Positions 1 through 5,289 of a stretch of DNA of 10,025 nucleotides are shown here, piece by piece; the stretch's first letter is position 1; each line of letters begins with the position of its first letter. The translations under genes were made by a program, and so were the position numbers. This DNA is from Chloroflexota bacterium (lineage in GTDB: Bacteria > Chloroflexota > Anaerolineae > Promineifilales > Promineifilaceae): positions 1 to 10,025 of the forward strand of contig QQUD01000024.1 in the NCBI GenBank assembly GCA_008501785.1, written 5' to 3'. The notes beneath the pieces were generated by a model. That model was not told where the DNA came from. It saw only the letters and a program-made list of their open reading frames with translations, and searched no databases.

Positions 1-370
1 GTTGTTTTGCATCTTTGTCATAATTACCATTTAGCTGCATCATCAGTTCCACATGTTCCAAAACAGTCAGGAATGGTACCAAATTGTTCGCCTGGAACGT
101 GAAACCGATTTTTTCGCGGCGGAACTGTGTGCGTTCAGCTTCACTCATTTTGCTCAAATCCTGTCCATCGATAATCACTTCCCCTTCAGTTGGGTTAAGC
201 AATCCGGCCAACATGGCCAGCATCGTTGTTTTACCAGAGCCTCTGGGGCCAACCAGGGCTACAGATTCACCTGCTTTAATTTCGATGGAAACTTCGTCAA
301 CTGCATTGATGGTTGTATCGTCTACTGGATAGGTTTTGGTTACTTGTTTAGTTGCTAAAACTGTTTTCAT
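1..370 (-). CDS. ABC transporter ATP-binding protein (LolD/MacB-type), partial, C-terminus missing
   Basis: This is the N-terminal 123 codons of an ABC ATPase that leaves the window at base 1. The protein starts MKTVLATKQVTKTYPVDD. It contains a Walker A motif GPRGSGKTT near residues 41-49 and a Q-loop region FTFQANNLVPFLTVLEHVEL near residues 93-112, which is typical of ATPases partnering FtsX/MacB permeases. The usual Gly-Pro-Ser of Walker A is Gly-Pro-Arg here, an accepted variant. Signature motif, Walker B and H-loop lie outside the window. The ATG at 368-370 follows an SD-like AAGGG. The permease gene sits immediately upstream on the same strand, 70 bases away, so both probably form one operon for an exporter at the cytoplasmic membrane. 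The substrate cannot be read from the sequence. Confidence 0.93.
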   Translation of the reverse strand, partial: MKTVLATKQVTKTYPVDDTTINAVDEVSIEIKAGESVALVGPRGSGKTTMLAMLAGLLNPTEGEVIIDGQDLSKMSEAERTQFRREKIGFTFQANNLVPFLTVLEHVELMMQLNGNYDKDAKQ

Positions 371-394
371 GAGTTTGCCCTTGTTTGTTTTGTA

Positions 395-425
395 GGTGCG
401 TCGCACTTCCAAAGTGCGTCGCACC
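395..425. repeat. REP-like palindrome between permease and ATPase genes
   Basis: The 11-mer GTGCGTCGCAC occurs at 396-406 and again at 414-424, separated by TTCCAAA. Because the 11-mer is itself a palindrome around its central T, the two copies form both a direct repeat and a 12-bp inverted repeat (395-406 with 414-425, one mismatch). As RNA it would make a GC-rich hairpin in the 70-base gap of the ABC operon. No T-run follows on the minus strand, so it is not a normal terminator. It may adjust expression of the downstream ATPase or be a dispersed REP-type element. Confidence 0.7.
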
Positions 426-440
426 TGGAGAGAAAAGTAA

Positions 441-1616
441 TTAAGATGCCAGTCCAAGTGCTGTTAACGGTTCAACGCGCAGCAGTAAGCGAATTGAAAC
501 CAGTCCACCAAGCGGGCCTATGAGCAGCAGAGTGATGAGTGCAATCACAATTTGATTGCCGATAAAGGTGATGGGAATGCCTGCCGGTAAAGCAAGTGCT
601 AATCCTAGTGTGGCCGCCCCGCCCAAGAAAACCCCGATCATGTTGGTGGCAATCACTTGAATAGTGGCGGCAATCGAAACGATGCGGTTTGATGCGCCAA
701 GCGCTTTGAGCATCCCAACTTGACCAATTTTTTGTAAGGTTTGAATTTGGAAGAAACCACCCACAACCAAAATCCCGATGAGCAATGTGAAACCGCGTTG
801 TGTGCTAACTGTGCTTTGTTGTTCGCTAAATCCTGGTTGAGATTCGTAGGCTGTGACTACATCAACCGCTTCAAGTGATGAAATGCGTGTTCTTAGCGTT
901 TCAATCATAGCTATTGATGCTGTTGGGTCTTCCAACTGAACAGCAACGATATTAAAAGTTTGTTCTTGATTGCCGCTGGCATTCGCTTTAGGGCGAATGC
1001 GGTCCCAGGTTTGGAATGGTACGGCTACGGATGGTGCAAAAAAGAACTGCTGTCCTTCGCTAATGCCCACGATTCGCAGTGGGTAGGTCTGGTCAACGGT
1101 TCCTTGTGTTGATTCGATGAAGATAGTGTCACCCACACCCAAGCCCGTTTGGGTGGCTACGTTGGCCCCGATGACCGCTTCGTTTGCACGAGAATTAACG
1201 TAACTGCGCCCTTCAATCACGACCATTTCGCCTGGCTTGCCTGGTTCGATGCCTAGCAGCGAAATGCCGACTGCTTCTTCTGCACCTTCGTAATCTGCAA
1301 AGACGCTGCTAAAACCAATGGGGGATGCTTCTTTCACGCCTGGTGTACGTTGAATGTCGTTCATTAAGGAACGGCCGATTTGGCTAGAAGCAATGGTCAG
1401 GTCCGCTTTTTCTTGGAACAGAATCAGGTCTGCATCTACTTTGCTCAAATATTCTTTATTGGCGTTGGCCAGCCCTTCGCCTAAACCTGATAGAAAGAGA
1501 ACGAGCAGGGTGATGAGGGCGATGACTGCGCTCACGAGCAAAAACCGAATTTTATTGCGCCATAGTTCTTTCAGTGCCAAATTGAGAGCTACCAGATTTC
1601 CAAATTTATAAGTCAT
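441..1616 (-). CDS. ABC transporter permease, FtsX/MacB family
   Basis: A 391-residue membrane protein with the FtsX/MacB layout. One helix lies at about residues 24-43, followed by a large extracytoplasmic domain up to about residue 270 and three helices (about 276-292, 315-343, 355-378). The conserved cytoplasmic turn GMLKALGAS follows helix 2, and the protein ends EPLTALGLAS, both typical of this family. A longer reading from 1715 would add 33 residues, but I prefer the ATG at 1614-1616. It has AAGGA eight bases upstream, its N-terminus MTYKFGNLVALNLALKELWRNK matches the family, and the promoter at 1654-1682 lies inside the longer version. It is the first gene of an operon with the ATPase. 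Such pairs export lipoproteins, peptides, lipids or drugs; which one is unknown. Confidence 0.92.
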   Translation of the reverse strand: MTYKFGNLVALNLALKELWRNKIRFLLVSAVIALITLLVLFLSGLGEGLANANKEYLSKVDADLILFQEKADLTIASSQIGRSLMNDIQRTPGVKEASPIGFSSVFADYEGAEEAVGISLLGIEPGKPGEMVVIEGRSYVNSRANEAVIGANVATQTGLGVGDTIFIESTQGTVDQTYPLRIVGISEGQQFFFAPSVAVPFQTWDRIRPKANASGNQEQTFNIVAVQLEDPTASIAMIETLRTRISSLEAVDVVTAYESQPGFSEQQSTVSTQRGFTLLIGILVVGGFFQIQTLQKIGQVGMLKALGASNRIVSIAATIQVIATNMIGVFLGGAATLGLALALPAGIPITFIGNQIVIALITLLLIGPLGGLVSIRLLLRVEPLTALGLAS

Positions 1617-1653
1617 GAAGTGTTTCCTTATTTCGTTTCCGTTCAATGTGGAC

Positions 1654-1682
1654 AGAATAACATATTGCACAGGTTTTGTCAA
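1654..1682 (-). promoter_or_regulatory. Sigma70-type promoter of the ABC exporter operon
   Basis: On the minus strand a perfect TTGACA (-35, 1677-1682) and TATTCT (-10, 1654-1659) are separated by exactly 17 bases. The predicted transcription start near 1647 gives a leader of about 31 bases before the ATG at 1616, with AAGGA in it. This promoter also argues against the upstream start at 1715. Confidence 0.8.
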
Positions 1683-1699
1683 TAAAAAATCGACAAAAC
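1673..1699. promoter_or_regulatory. Candidate repressor operator over the -35 box
   Basis: A perfect 8-bp inverted repeat, GTTTTGTC (1673-1680) and GACAAAAC (1692-1699), is separated by 11 AT-rich bases. The two half sites are 19 bases apart centre to centre, about two helical turns, and the left arm covers most of the -35 box of the ABC promoter. A dimeric helix-turn-helix regulator bound here would block RNA polymerase. TetR-type control of exporters is common, but no regulator gene is next to this site in the window, so the family is a guess. Confidence 0.55.
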
Positions 1700-1912
1700 G
1701 ATGGATATTCGTCAATTTACATTAATGAAGCCTGAGTTTTGTCCAGGTTTTTGTTGATTTAAGGGATTGTTAGTAAGTTGCGTATGGATTATGGGTGGTG
1801 AGGGAAAACGGCCGTTTCATGTTATCCTTGCTCCCAACTACAATTGACTCTACTGAAAAAAGTCATTTCATCGCGGAGACCGCAGAGAGAATAGAAATTT
1901 GATCCAGATTAT

Positions 1913-2016
1913 TACTAGTACCTCAACTTTATGATTTTGTAGGGTGAATTGGCAATTCGCCCAGAGTGGCGATTTATCAAATCGCCCTACATTTTTAGAA
2001 AGTTACGGTGCTAGTA
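1913..2016. repeat. Nested palindromic element (MITE/REP-like)
   Basis: TGTAGGG (1938-1944) and CCCTACA (1985-1991) form an outer inverted repeat. It encloses two hairpins: GGGTGAATT/AATTCGCCC (1942-1950 with 1954-1962, one mismatch) and a perfect GGCGATTT/AAATCGCC (1968-1975 with 1979-1986). Further out, TACTAGTACC (1913-1922) and GGTGCTAGTA (2007-2016) match as inverted repeats at 9 of 10 positions. Such GGGCGA-containing palindromes look like non-coding dispersed repeats; no transposase is present. Confidence 0.6.
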
Positions 2017-2118
2017 CTGAAACCAACATCTTTTGACGGATAAAACGCGCACAAATGGTTTCAGTTTAAGTGTTCCGCCCAGATGTGTTATCCGGCAATA
2101 TTTGTTGGTCGGAACACT
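2016..2118 (+). repeat. Two consecutive hairpins in the leader of the DsbA-like gene
   Basis: The first perfect inverted repeat is ACTGAAACCA/TGGTTTCAGT (2016-2025 with 2056-2065, loop 30 bases). The second is AGTGTTCCG/CGGAACACT (2069-2077 with 2110-2118, loop 32 bases), ending directly before the SD at 2119. The two halves also share complementary words: ACCAACA/TGTTGGT, ACATCT/AGATGT and CGGATAA/TTATCCG. Alternative pairings are therefore possible. It does not match any riboswitch I know. It could be an RNA leader or a mobile palindromic pair. Confidence 0.5.
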
Positions 2119-2123
2119 AGGAG
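2119..2123 (+). promoter_or_regulatory. Ribosome binding site that fixes the DsbA-like start
   Basis: AGGAG lies five bases before the ATG at 2129. The alternative TTG at 2201, beyond the in-frame TGA, has only CT-rich sequence in front of it. Translation should therefore begin upstream of the TGA, which makes readthrough of the TGA necessary for a full protein. Confidence 0.8.
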
Positions 2124-2128
2124 TTACG

Positions 2129-2731
2129 ATGGCGAATCAAGTTCATATTGACGTTTGGTCCGATTTTGTTTGACCATACTGTTTTCTAGTCTCCTCCAGT
2201 TTGGAGAAGCTAAAACAATCCCACCACGTTTCTATTCATTGGCGTTCCTATGAGCTGCGACCGGCTGGTGCGCCGCCCATCTCACCTGAATATCGAGAGC
2301 GCATTTTGGCAGCACGTCCACAAATGATTGCAATGGCACGAGAGCATTATAAGCTCGAAATAAATAATGGTCCGTTTGGCATTGACAGTCGTCCCGCATT
2401 GGTTGGGGCTAAATTTGCAGAATCGGAAGGGAAAGGCGAGGCATATCACGATGCTGTTTTTCGAGCTTATTGGCAAGAGGGGCAGGATATTGGGGAAACG
2501 GCCGTTTTAACCACCATCGCCCAAACCGTCGGCTTACCCCAAGACGCATTTCTAGCCGCACTCAACGACGACCAATTTGAAAATCAAGTAACGGCCGATA
2601 TTGAACAAGCAATCGCCTATGGGTTGCGCGGCGTCCCTGCACTCGTCTACAACAACAAGTTTCTCGTCAGCGGCGCACAACCGTATGACATGCTGGTGCA
2701 GGTAGCGGAAAAGGCGAGAGAAGAGGCGTAA
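2129..2731 (+). CDS. DsbA/FrnE-family thiol oxidoreductase, candidate selenoprotein (U-P-Y-C)
   Basis: Read through one in-frame TGA (2171-2173, codon 15), this is a 200-residue DSBA-like thioredoxin-fold protein. Residues 1-20 read MANQVHIDVWSDFV-TGA-PYCFL. In FrnE-type relatives this position is the first, nucleophilic Cys of a CPxC active site. The rest is intact: ELRP near residues 42-45, the helical insert, and the cis-proline region LRGVPALVYNNKFLVSGAQP with cis-Pro at about 170. Length is normal for the family. The single stop hits exactly the catalytic Cys codon, the second Cys (18) is kept, the SD and ATG precede the TGA, and a hairpin with a G in its loop follows. Together these suggest selenocysteine insertion. 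Alternatives are a recent nonsense mutation or a base error. The role would be dithiol/disulfide exchange; no signal peptide is visible, so probably in the cytoplasm. Confidence 0.78.
2171..2215 (+). promoter_or_regulatory. In-frame TGA with candidate bacterial SECIS hairpin
   Basis: After the TGA (2171-2173) the sequence folds into an imperfect hairpin. The upper stem is CTCCA/TGGAG (2194-2198 with 2202-2206), closing a GTT loop at 2199-2201. Below a C-A mismatch are CT/AG, AG/CT and TTTT/AAAA pairs (down to 2182 and 2215) with small bulges, about 13 pairs in all. The loop begins with G, 25 bases after the TGA. From memory, the bacterial SECIS rule is a small loop with G in its first two positions, 16-37 bases from the UGA, so this fits. 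No folding was computed. Confidence 0.6.
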
Positions 2732-2751
2732 TCCGTAATCCGTAATCCGTG
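2731..2751. repeat. Three tandem ATCCGT(A/G) units
   Basis: ATCCGTA, ATCCGTA and ATCCGTG follow each other starting at the last base of the stop codon of the DsbA-like gene. The same ATCCGT core reappears in multiple copies at 7994-8060 before metG. It looks like a dispersed simple-repeat family of intergenic DNA. Confidence 0.6.
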
Positions 2752-2759
2752 ATCGGTAG

Positions 2760-2822
2760 GGGTGAGGCAGTTGGGAATTATTTTATCAAAGCAAAATACC
2801 TTATCTCCCAGCTGCCTCACCC
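2760..2822. repeat. Long inverted repeat between convergent genes
   Basis: Two 17-bp arms (2760-2776 with 2806-2822) match at 16 of 17 positions around a 29-base AT-rich loop. The arms contain GGGTGAGGCAG and CTGCCTCACCC. The element fills the gap between the convergent DsbA-like and HAD genes, where a bidirectional terminator would be expected. There is no clear T-run at either side, so it may instead be a REP-like palindrome that stops or protects transcripts. Confidence 0.65.
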
Positions 2823-2826
2823 TCTT

Positions 2827-3489
2827 CTAAATATTAACCAATTGCAAAATATCAGTCGGTTCGTGAAAAATCCAGTCAGCCATTGCATCATTTAGCTCCT
2901 GATCTCCACCATAACCATAAGAAACTCCAGCAGCGCGTAAATTATTTGCTTTTGCGCCAATAATGTCGTGTTTGCGATCTCCAATCATGATGGTTGCGCC
3001 GGGGCTTAACTGCTCTTGCTGCAAAATGTGGCGAATCAGGTCCGATTTGTGGACCAAATCCCCATTTAATTCGCTGCCATACACGACCTCAAAAAAAGTG
3101 CCCAGCTCAAAATGGGAAATTATTTTTTCAGCAAAAACACGTGGTTTTGACGTGGCCACAAATAAACGAACCCCTTTGGCTTGCAGTTGCGTAAGTACAT
3201 TGGGAATATCGGGATACAGTTCGTTTTCATACAGGCCAACCGTGCTAAATCGCTCACGAAAAAATGTGATGGCCTGGTCAATTTGTGCTGGCTCGGTTGT
3301 ATTGAGTAAACGAGCGAAATTATCTTGTAATGGTGGGCCGATGCACCAATCGAGGTTGGTTTGGGGGGATAACGGCCGTTTCATTTCCCGCATCGCATAC
3401 CTTACCGACTCCGTAATCCCAACTTTCGGATCAGTCAGCGTACCATCTAAATCAAACAGCAACGTGTTAATATGTAGCAAATGTGTCAT
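2827..3489 (-). CDS. HAD-family hydrolase, phosphoglycolate phosphatase-like
   Basis: A 220-residue haloacid dehalogenase-type phosphatase. Motif I is LFDLDGTLTD with catalytic Asp13 and Asp15, and motif II is VATSKP (Thr113/Ser114). Lys148 is the likely motif III, and motif IV is MIGDRKHDIIGAKANN (Asp171, Asp175). The helical cap (about residues 18-85) places it in the Gph/PpaX-like subgroup, which hydrolyses small phosphomonoesters in the cytoplasm. The true substrate (2-phosphoglycolate, pyrophosphate or a nucleotide) cannot be decided. The ATG at 3487-3489 overlaps the upstream gene by 23 bases, with AAGGA about ten bases before it. It is the last gene of the minus-strand row. Confidence 0.92.
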   Translation of the reverse strand: MTHLLHINTLLFDLDGTLTDPKVGITESVRYAMREMKRPLSPQTNLDWCIGPPLQDNFARLLNTTEPAQIDQAITFFRERFSTVGLYENELYPDIPNVLTQLQAKGVRLFVATSKPRVFAEKIISHFELGTFFEVVYGSELNGDLVHKSDLIRHILQQEQLSPGATIMIGDRKHDIIGAKANNLRAAGVSYGYGGDQELNDAMADWIFHEPTDILQLVNI

Positions 3490-4012
3490 CCAAAATCAAT
3501 CCTTCGTTTTTGAGTGTGTCGAAAATGAACTTTTGAAAAGCAATGATATTTCGCCATTGAATGAAAATGCTGACACTACCAAATAAAATATAACCTGAAA
3601 AAATATATAGGTGAGTTCCAATAATGGCGAGTATGATTCCCATCATGATGAGCAAAGGGTACATCATAGGAAGCTTGCCTGCGACTCTGATACGGCCGTT
3701 ATTTGATTCTAAGCAAATGATCCCGCAAAAAAGCGTCTGTGAAGTTAACTTATTTCGAAAACCAAACTCATTTTTATTGAATGGTTTAAAAACAACAGGC
3801 GGGCGAAAAGATCCCTTTATCAATGCATTTTCTAACATTTCCACATGCGGTTCCAAATCAAACATGAGCGGAATTCGATAGCTTTTAGGTGGAAACGAAA
3901 TGCCATTTCGAAAATAGGGTGGAACCCATAAAATAATAAATATTAATTCAATTAGGAAGAGGATCATAAATGGAATATACACTAGCGAAACGAGATTTAG
4001 ATTATTGAACAA
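3467..4012 (-). CDS. Membrane protein of unknown function, three predicted helices
   Basis: A 181-residue protein I do not recognise. A hydrophobic helix at about residues 9-30 is followed by a soluble stretch (about 31-112) and two more helices (about 116-133 and 136-152), ending in a polar tail. The start is a TTG at 4010-4012 with GGAG nine bases upstream. This overlaps the stop of the cupin gene by 11 bases, while its own end overlaps the HAD gene by 23 bases. Tight overlaps on both sides imply that it is translated with its neighbours. An ATG 15 codons further in would cut into the first helix and is less likely. One ACGGCCGT copy lies within it, encoding Asn-Gly-Arg. Confidence 0.75.
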   Translation of the reverse strand: MFNNLNLVSLVYIPFMILFLIELIFIILWVPPYFRNGISFPPKSYRIPLMFDLEPHVEMLENALIKGSFRPPVVFKPFNKNEFGFRNKLTSQTLFCGIICLESNNGRIRVAGKLPMMYPLLIMMGIILAIIGTHLYIFSGYILFGSVSIFIQWRNIIAFQKFIFDTLKNEGLILDDTFATY

Positions 4013-4322
4013 CGGTTTTATCTCCAGAAATGAACGGTGTGTGGATCACAAAGTGCAGGTAATCATCTGAGCTTTCTGTAAACGTGTGGACCTCACTTGG
4101 TTCAACAACGAGCATGTCGCCAGATTTTAGCGTGATGGTCTGGTTGTCAATAACGGCCGTACTCCATCCCCGTGCCACCAAATACACTTCAAACATCTGC
4201 TCGTGGAAATGCGGTTCGTCAATCCCTTCATTCGCATAGCCAACCGGGGTTGGCACGGCCGAATTCCAAGGTCCCACAAACCATCCTTTAGGCTGTTTTG
4301 AATCAATTGATTGGTGAATCAT
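4002..4322 (-). CDS. Small single-domain cupin protein
   Basis: A 106-residue protein with one cupin barrel. Motif 1 is PHFHEQMFEVY, giving metal ligands His38, His40 and Glu45, followed by LKSGDMLVVEPSEVHTF with the second-motif ligand His79. Metal binding, usually Fe, Mn, Zn or Ni, is therefore expected. The reaction is unknown: small cupins serve as isomerases, dioxygenases or simple ligand binders. The ATG (4320-4322) shares one base with the TGA of the Dabb gene, a TGATG junction that implies translational coupling. It overlaps the following membrane-protein gene by 11 bases. Confidence 0.88.
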   Translation of the reverse strand: MIHQSIDSKQPKGWFVGPWNSAVPTPVGYANEGIDEPHFHEQMFEVYLVARGWSTAVIDNQTITLKSGDMLVVEPSEVHTFTESSDDYLHFVIHTPFISGDKTVVQ

Positions 4323-4603
4323 CAGCTTTCAAAATCCACGGCAACGGCCGTTTCCACAACCGAGCGCATATAGTCCAATACTGGCAAATGATTTGGGTGT
4401 TTCGCATACACTTTGTAGCCATCCAAATCATCAAACCGCGTAATTAGCGCAATGTCGTAGGATCGCTCTGAGTGAATCACGTCGGTGCCAACTTCGATTA
4501 ATTTGAGGGTGGGTACGTTGTTTTTTAGTGTGAGGAGGGTGGAAACGGCCGTTTCCAAATCCCCACTATCCTTCAACTTAAACAAAACCACATGTGTAAA
4601 CAT
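4322..4603 (-). CDS. Dabb (stress-responsive A/B barrel) domain protein
   Basis: A 93-residue protein starting MFTHVVLFKLKDSGDLE and containing YAKHPNHLPVLDYMRSVVE, which together match the dimeric alpha/beta-barrel Dabb family (PF07876). The His pair before PVLDY is typical. An earlier ATG at 4651 is possible, but the ATG at 4601-4603 has AAGGA seven bases upstream and gives the normal family N-terminus. The upstream reading also runs through an inverted repeat. Function in bacteria is poorly known. Two ACGGCCGT copies lie inside it, both encoding Glu-Thr-Ala-Val, 201 bases apart. Confidence 0.9.
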   Translation of the reverse strand: MFTHVVLFKLKDSGDLETAVSTLLTLKNNVPTLKLIEVGTDVIHSERSYDIALITRFDDLDGYKVYAKHPNHLPVLDYMRSVVETAVAVDFES

Positions 4604-4624
4604 GATTGCTTCCTTTTTCCCAAT

Positions 4625-4677
4625 TTCCCCGGAAACTTTCATGAGGGACAATGGCCTGGTAAGTAGTTTCCGGGGAA
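4625..4677. repeat. Perfect 13-bp inverted repeat between cupin and Dabb genes
   Basis: TTCCCCGGAAACT (4625-4637) and AGTTTCCGGGGAA (4665-4677) pair perfectly around a 27-base loop. It occupies most of the 76-base gap between two genes of the same orientation. It is followed on the minus strand by AATTGGGAAAAAGG, with no T-run. Its size and loop resemble the element at 2760-2822. It may lower readthrough into the Dabb gene or be a REP-like repeat. Confidence 0.65.
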
Positions 4678-4679
4678 TT

Positions 4680-5018
4680 TTAAGAGACTTCTATTCCAAA
4701 ATATGTGAGAACTAACGGAGTTTTTCCATTATTTGTTAATTGATGTTGTTCACCTGCTTCAATAGCAACACAAGTTCCCGGTGTTAACGGCCGTTCCACA
4801 CCCTCAACCAAAATAATGCCTTCACCAGACTCAACAAAAAATACCTCAGCCATATCCGCATGACTGTGCAAGGTGGTTTGCTGGTTCGGTGCAAACGTAG
4901 CCTGTGCAAAGGTTGTCAAATGAGGCAAAAAGCCATTTTGGAGCATAACGCGTTTTTGAATTTCAGGATTATGCGAGACGCCTTGGGCGGGAATTGATGA
5001 AAGATTGATATGTTTCAT
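4680..5018 (-). CDS. Small single-domain cupin protein (second copy in the cluster)
   Basis: A 112-residue cupin. Motif 1 reads LHSHADMAEVFFVESGEG with ligands His51, His53 and Glu58. Motif 2 reads LTPGTCVAIEAGEQHQLTN with His92. It is clearly a different branch from the cupin at 4002-4322, so this is not a recent tandem duplication. Substrate and metal are unknown. No SD is seen before the ATG at 5016-5018, and a TATAAC box ends only four bases before it, so the message may be leaderless. One ACGGCCGT copy encodes Arg-Pro. Confidence 0.88.
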   Translation of the reverse strand: MKHINLSSIPAQGVSHNPEIQKRVMLQNGFLPHLTTFAQATFAPNQQTTLHSHADMAEVFFVESGEGIILVEGVERPLTPGTCVAIEAGEQHQLTNNGKTPLVLTYFGIEVS

Positions 5019-5022
5019 GGCG

Positions 5023-5054
5023 GTTATAGTGCCGCTAGAAAATTATCTTGTCAA
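5023..5054 (-). promoter_or_regulatory. Possible promoter of the cupin gene, leaderless type
   Basis: TATAAC (5023-5028) lies four bases upstream of the cupin ATG. A perfect TTGACA lies at 5049-5054, but the spacer is 20 bases, longer than ideal. The missing SD together with the short -10 to ATG distance suggests transcription starting at or next to the start codon. Confidence 0.35.
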
Positions 5055-5200
5055 GAGGAATTCAAAAGTTACATTTGTCCAAATTAAAGAAAATCTAAAT
5101 ATTTTCTCCACAATCTCTCCAGATTGTCAGACTATCCTTAATTCAGTTAACAAAAACAAATTGTAACGATACACCTCGTTGGGGTCTGAGCCAGTTGTAG

Positions 5201-5243
5201 AACGGTTCCGCCTTCGACAGACTCAGGCTGCACCTGAATCGTT
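5201..5243. repeat. Small palindromic repeat upstream of the DUF4405-like gene
   Basis: AACGGTTC (5201-5208) and GAATCGTT (5236-5243) are inverted repeats with one mismatch. They enclose the stretch CGCCTTCGACAGACTCAGGC, whose composition differs from the AT-rich DNA around it. It resembles REP-type palindromes. The remaining gap (5019-5289) shows no gene and no clear plus-strand promoter. Confidence 0.4.
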
Positions 5244-5289
5244 AATAAAAATTGAAAATCTACAGCACTGATTAAGTAAGGATCTTTTG

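Larger units (their letters stand above)
1717..2128. other. Intergenic region of about 410 bases rich in palindromes
   Basis: No convincing gene was found here on either strand. The first part (1717-1912) holds one copy of ACGGCCGT at 1808-1815 and otherwise nothing recognised. The second part holds a nested palindromic element (1913-2016) and two hairpins (2016-2065 and 2069-2118) leading directly into the SD of the next gene. No clear promoter for the plus-strand gene at 2129 was identified. Confidence 0.7.

Noticed and set aside
53..358. Plus-strand open frames opposite the ABC ATPase.
   Set aside because: The minus strand encodes a clear ATPase with Walker A and Q-loop. The plus frames have no family features.
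1617..1715. Longer N-terminus of the ABC permease starting at 1715.
   Set aside because: The added residues are not family-like, the promoter lies inside them, and the ATG at 1616 has a good SD.
2129..2200. Simple pseudogene explanation for the TGA in the DsbA-like gene.
   Set aside because: Not excluded, but less likely: one stop only, exactly at the catalytic Cys codon, with an intact remainder and a suitable hairpin. Kept as the main alternative.
2201..2731. Reading the DsbA-like gene as a 176-residue protein starting with TTG at 2201.
   Set aside because: It would lack the first strand and the active site and has no SD, while the in-frame ATG at 2129 has AGGAG at the right distance and restores the family N-terminus.
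2731..2751. ATCCGT tandem units as a CRISPR array.
   Set aside because: Units are only seven bases long with no spacers, and no cas gene is present.
4604..4651. Sixteen-residue N-terminal extension of the Dabb protein.
   Set aside because: It runs into the inverted repeat at 4625-4677 and is not found in the usual family start. The internal ATG at 4603 has its own SD.
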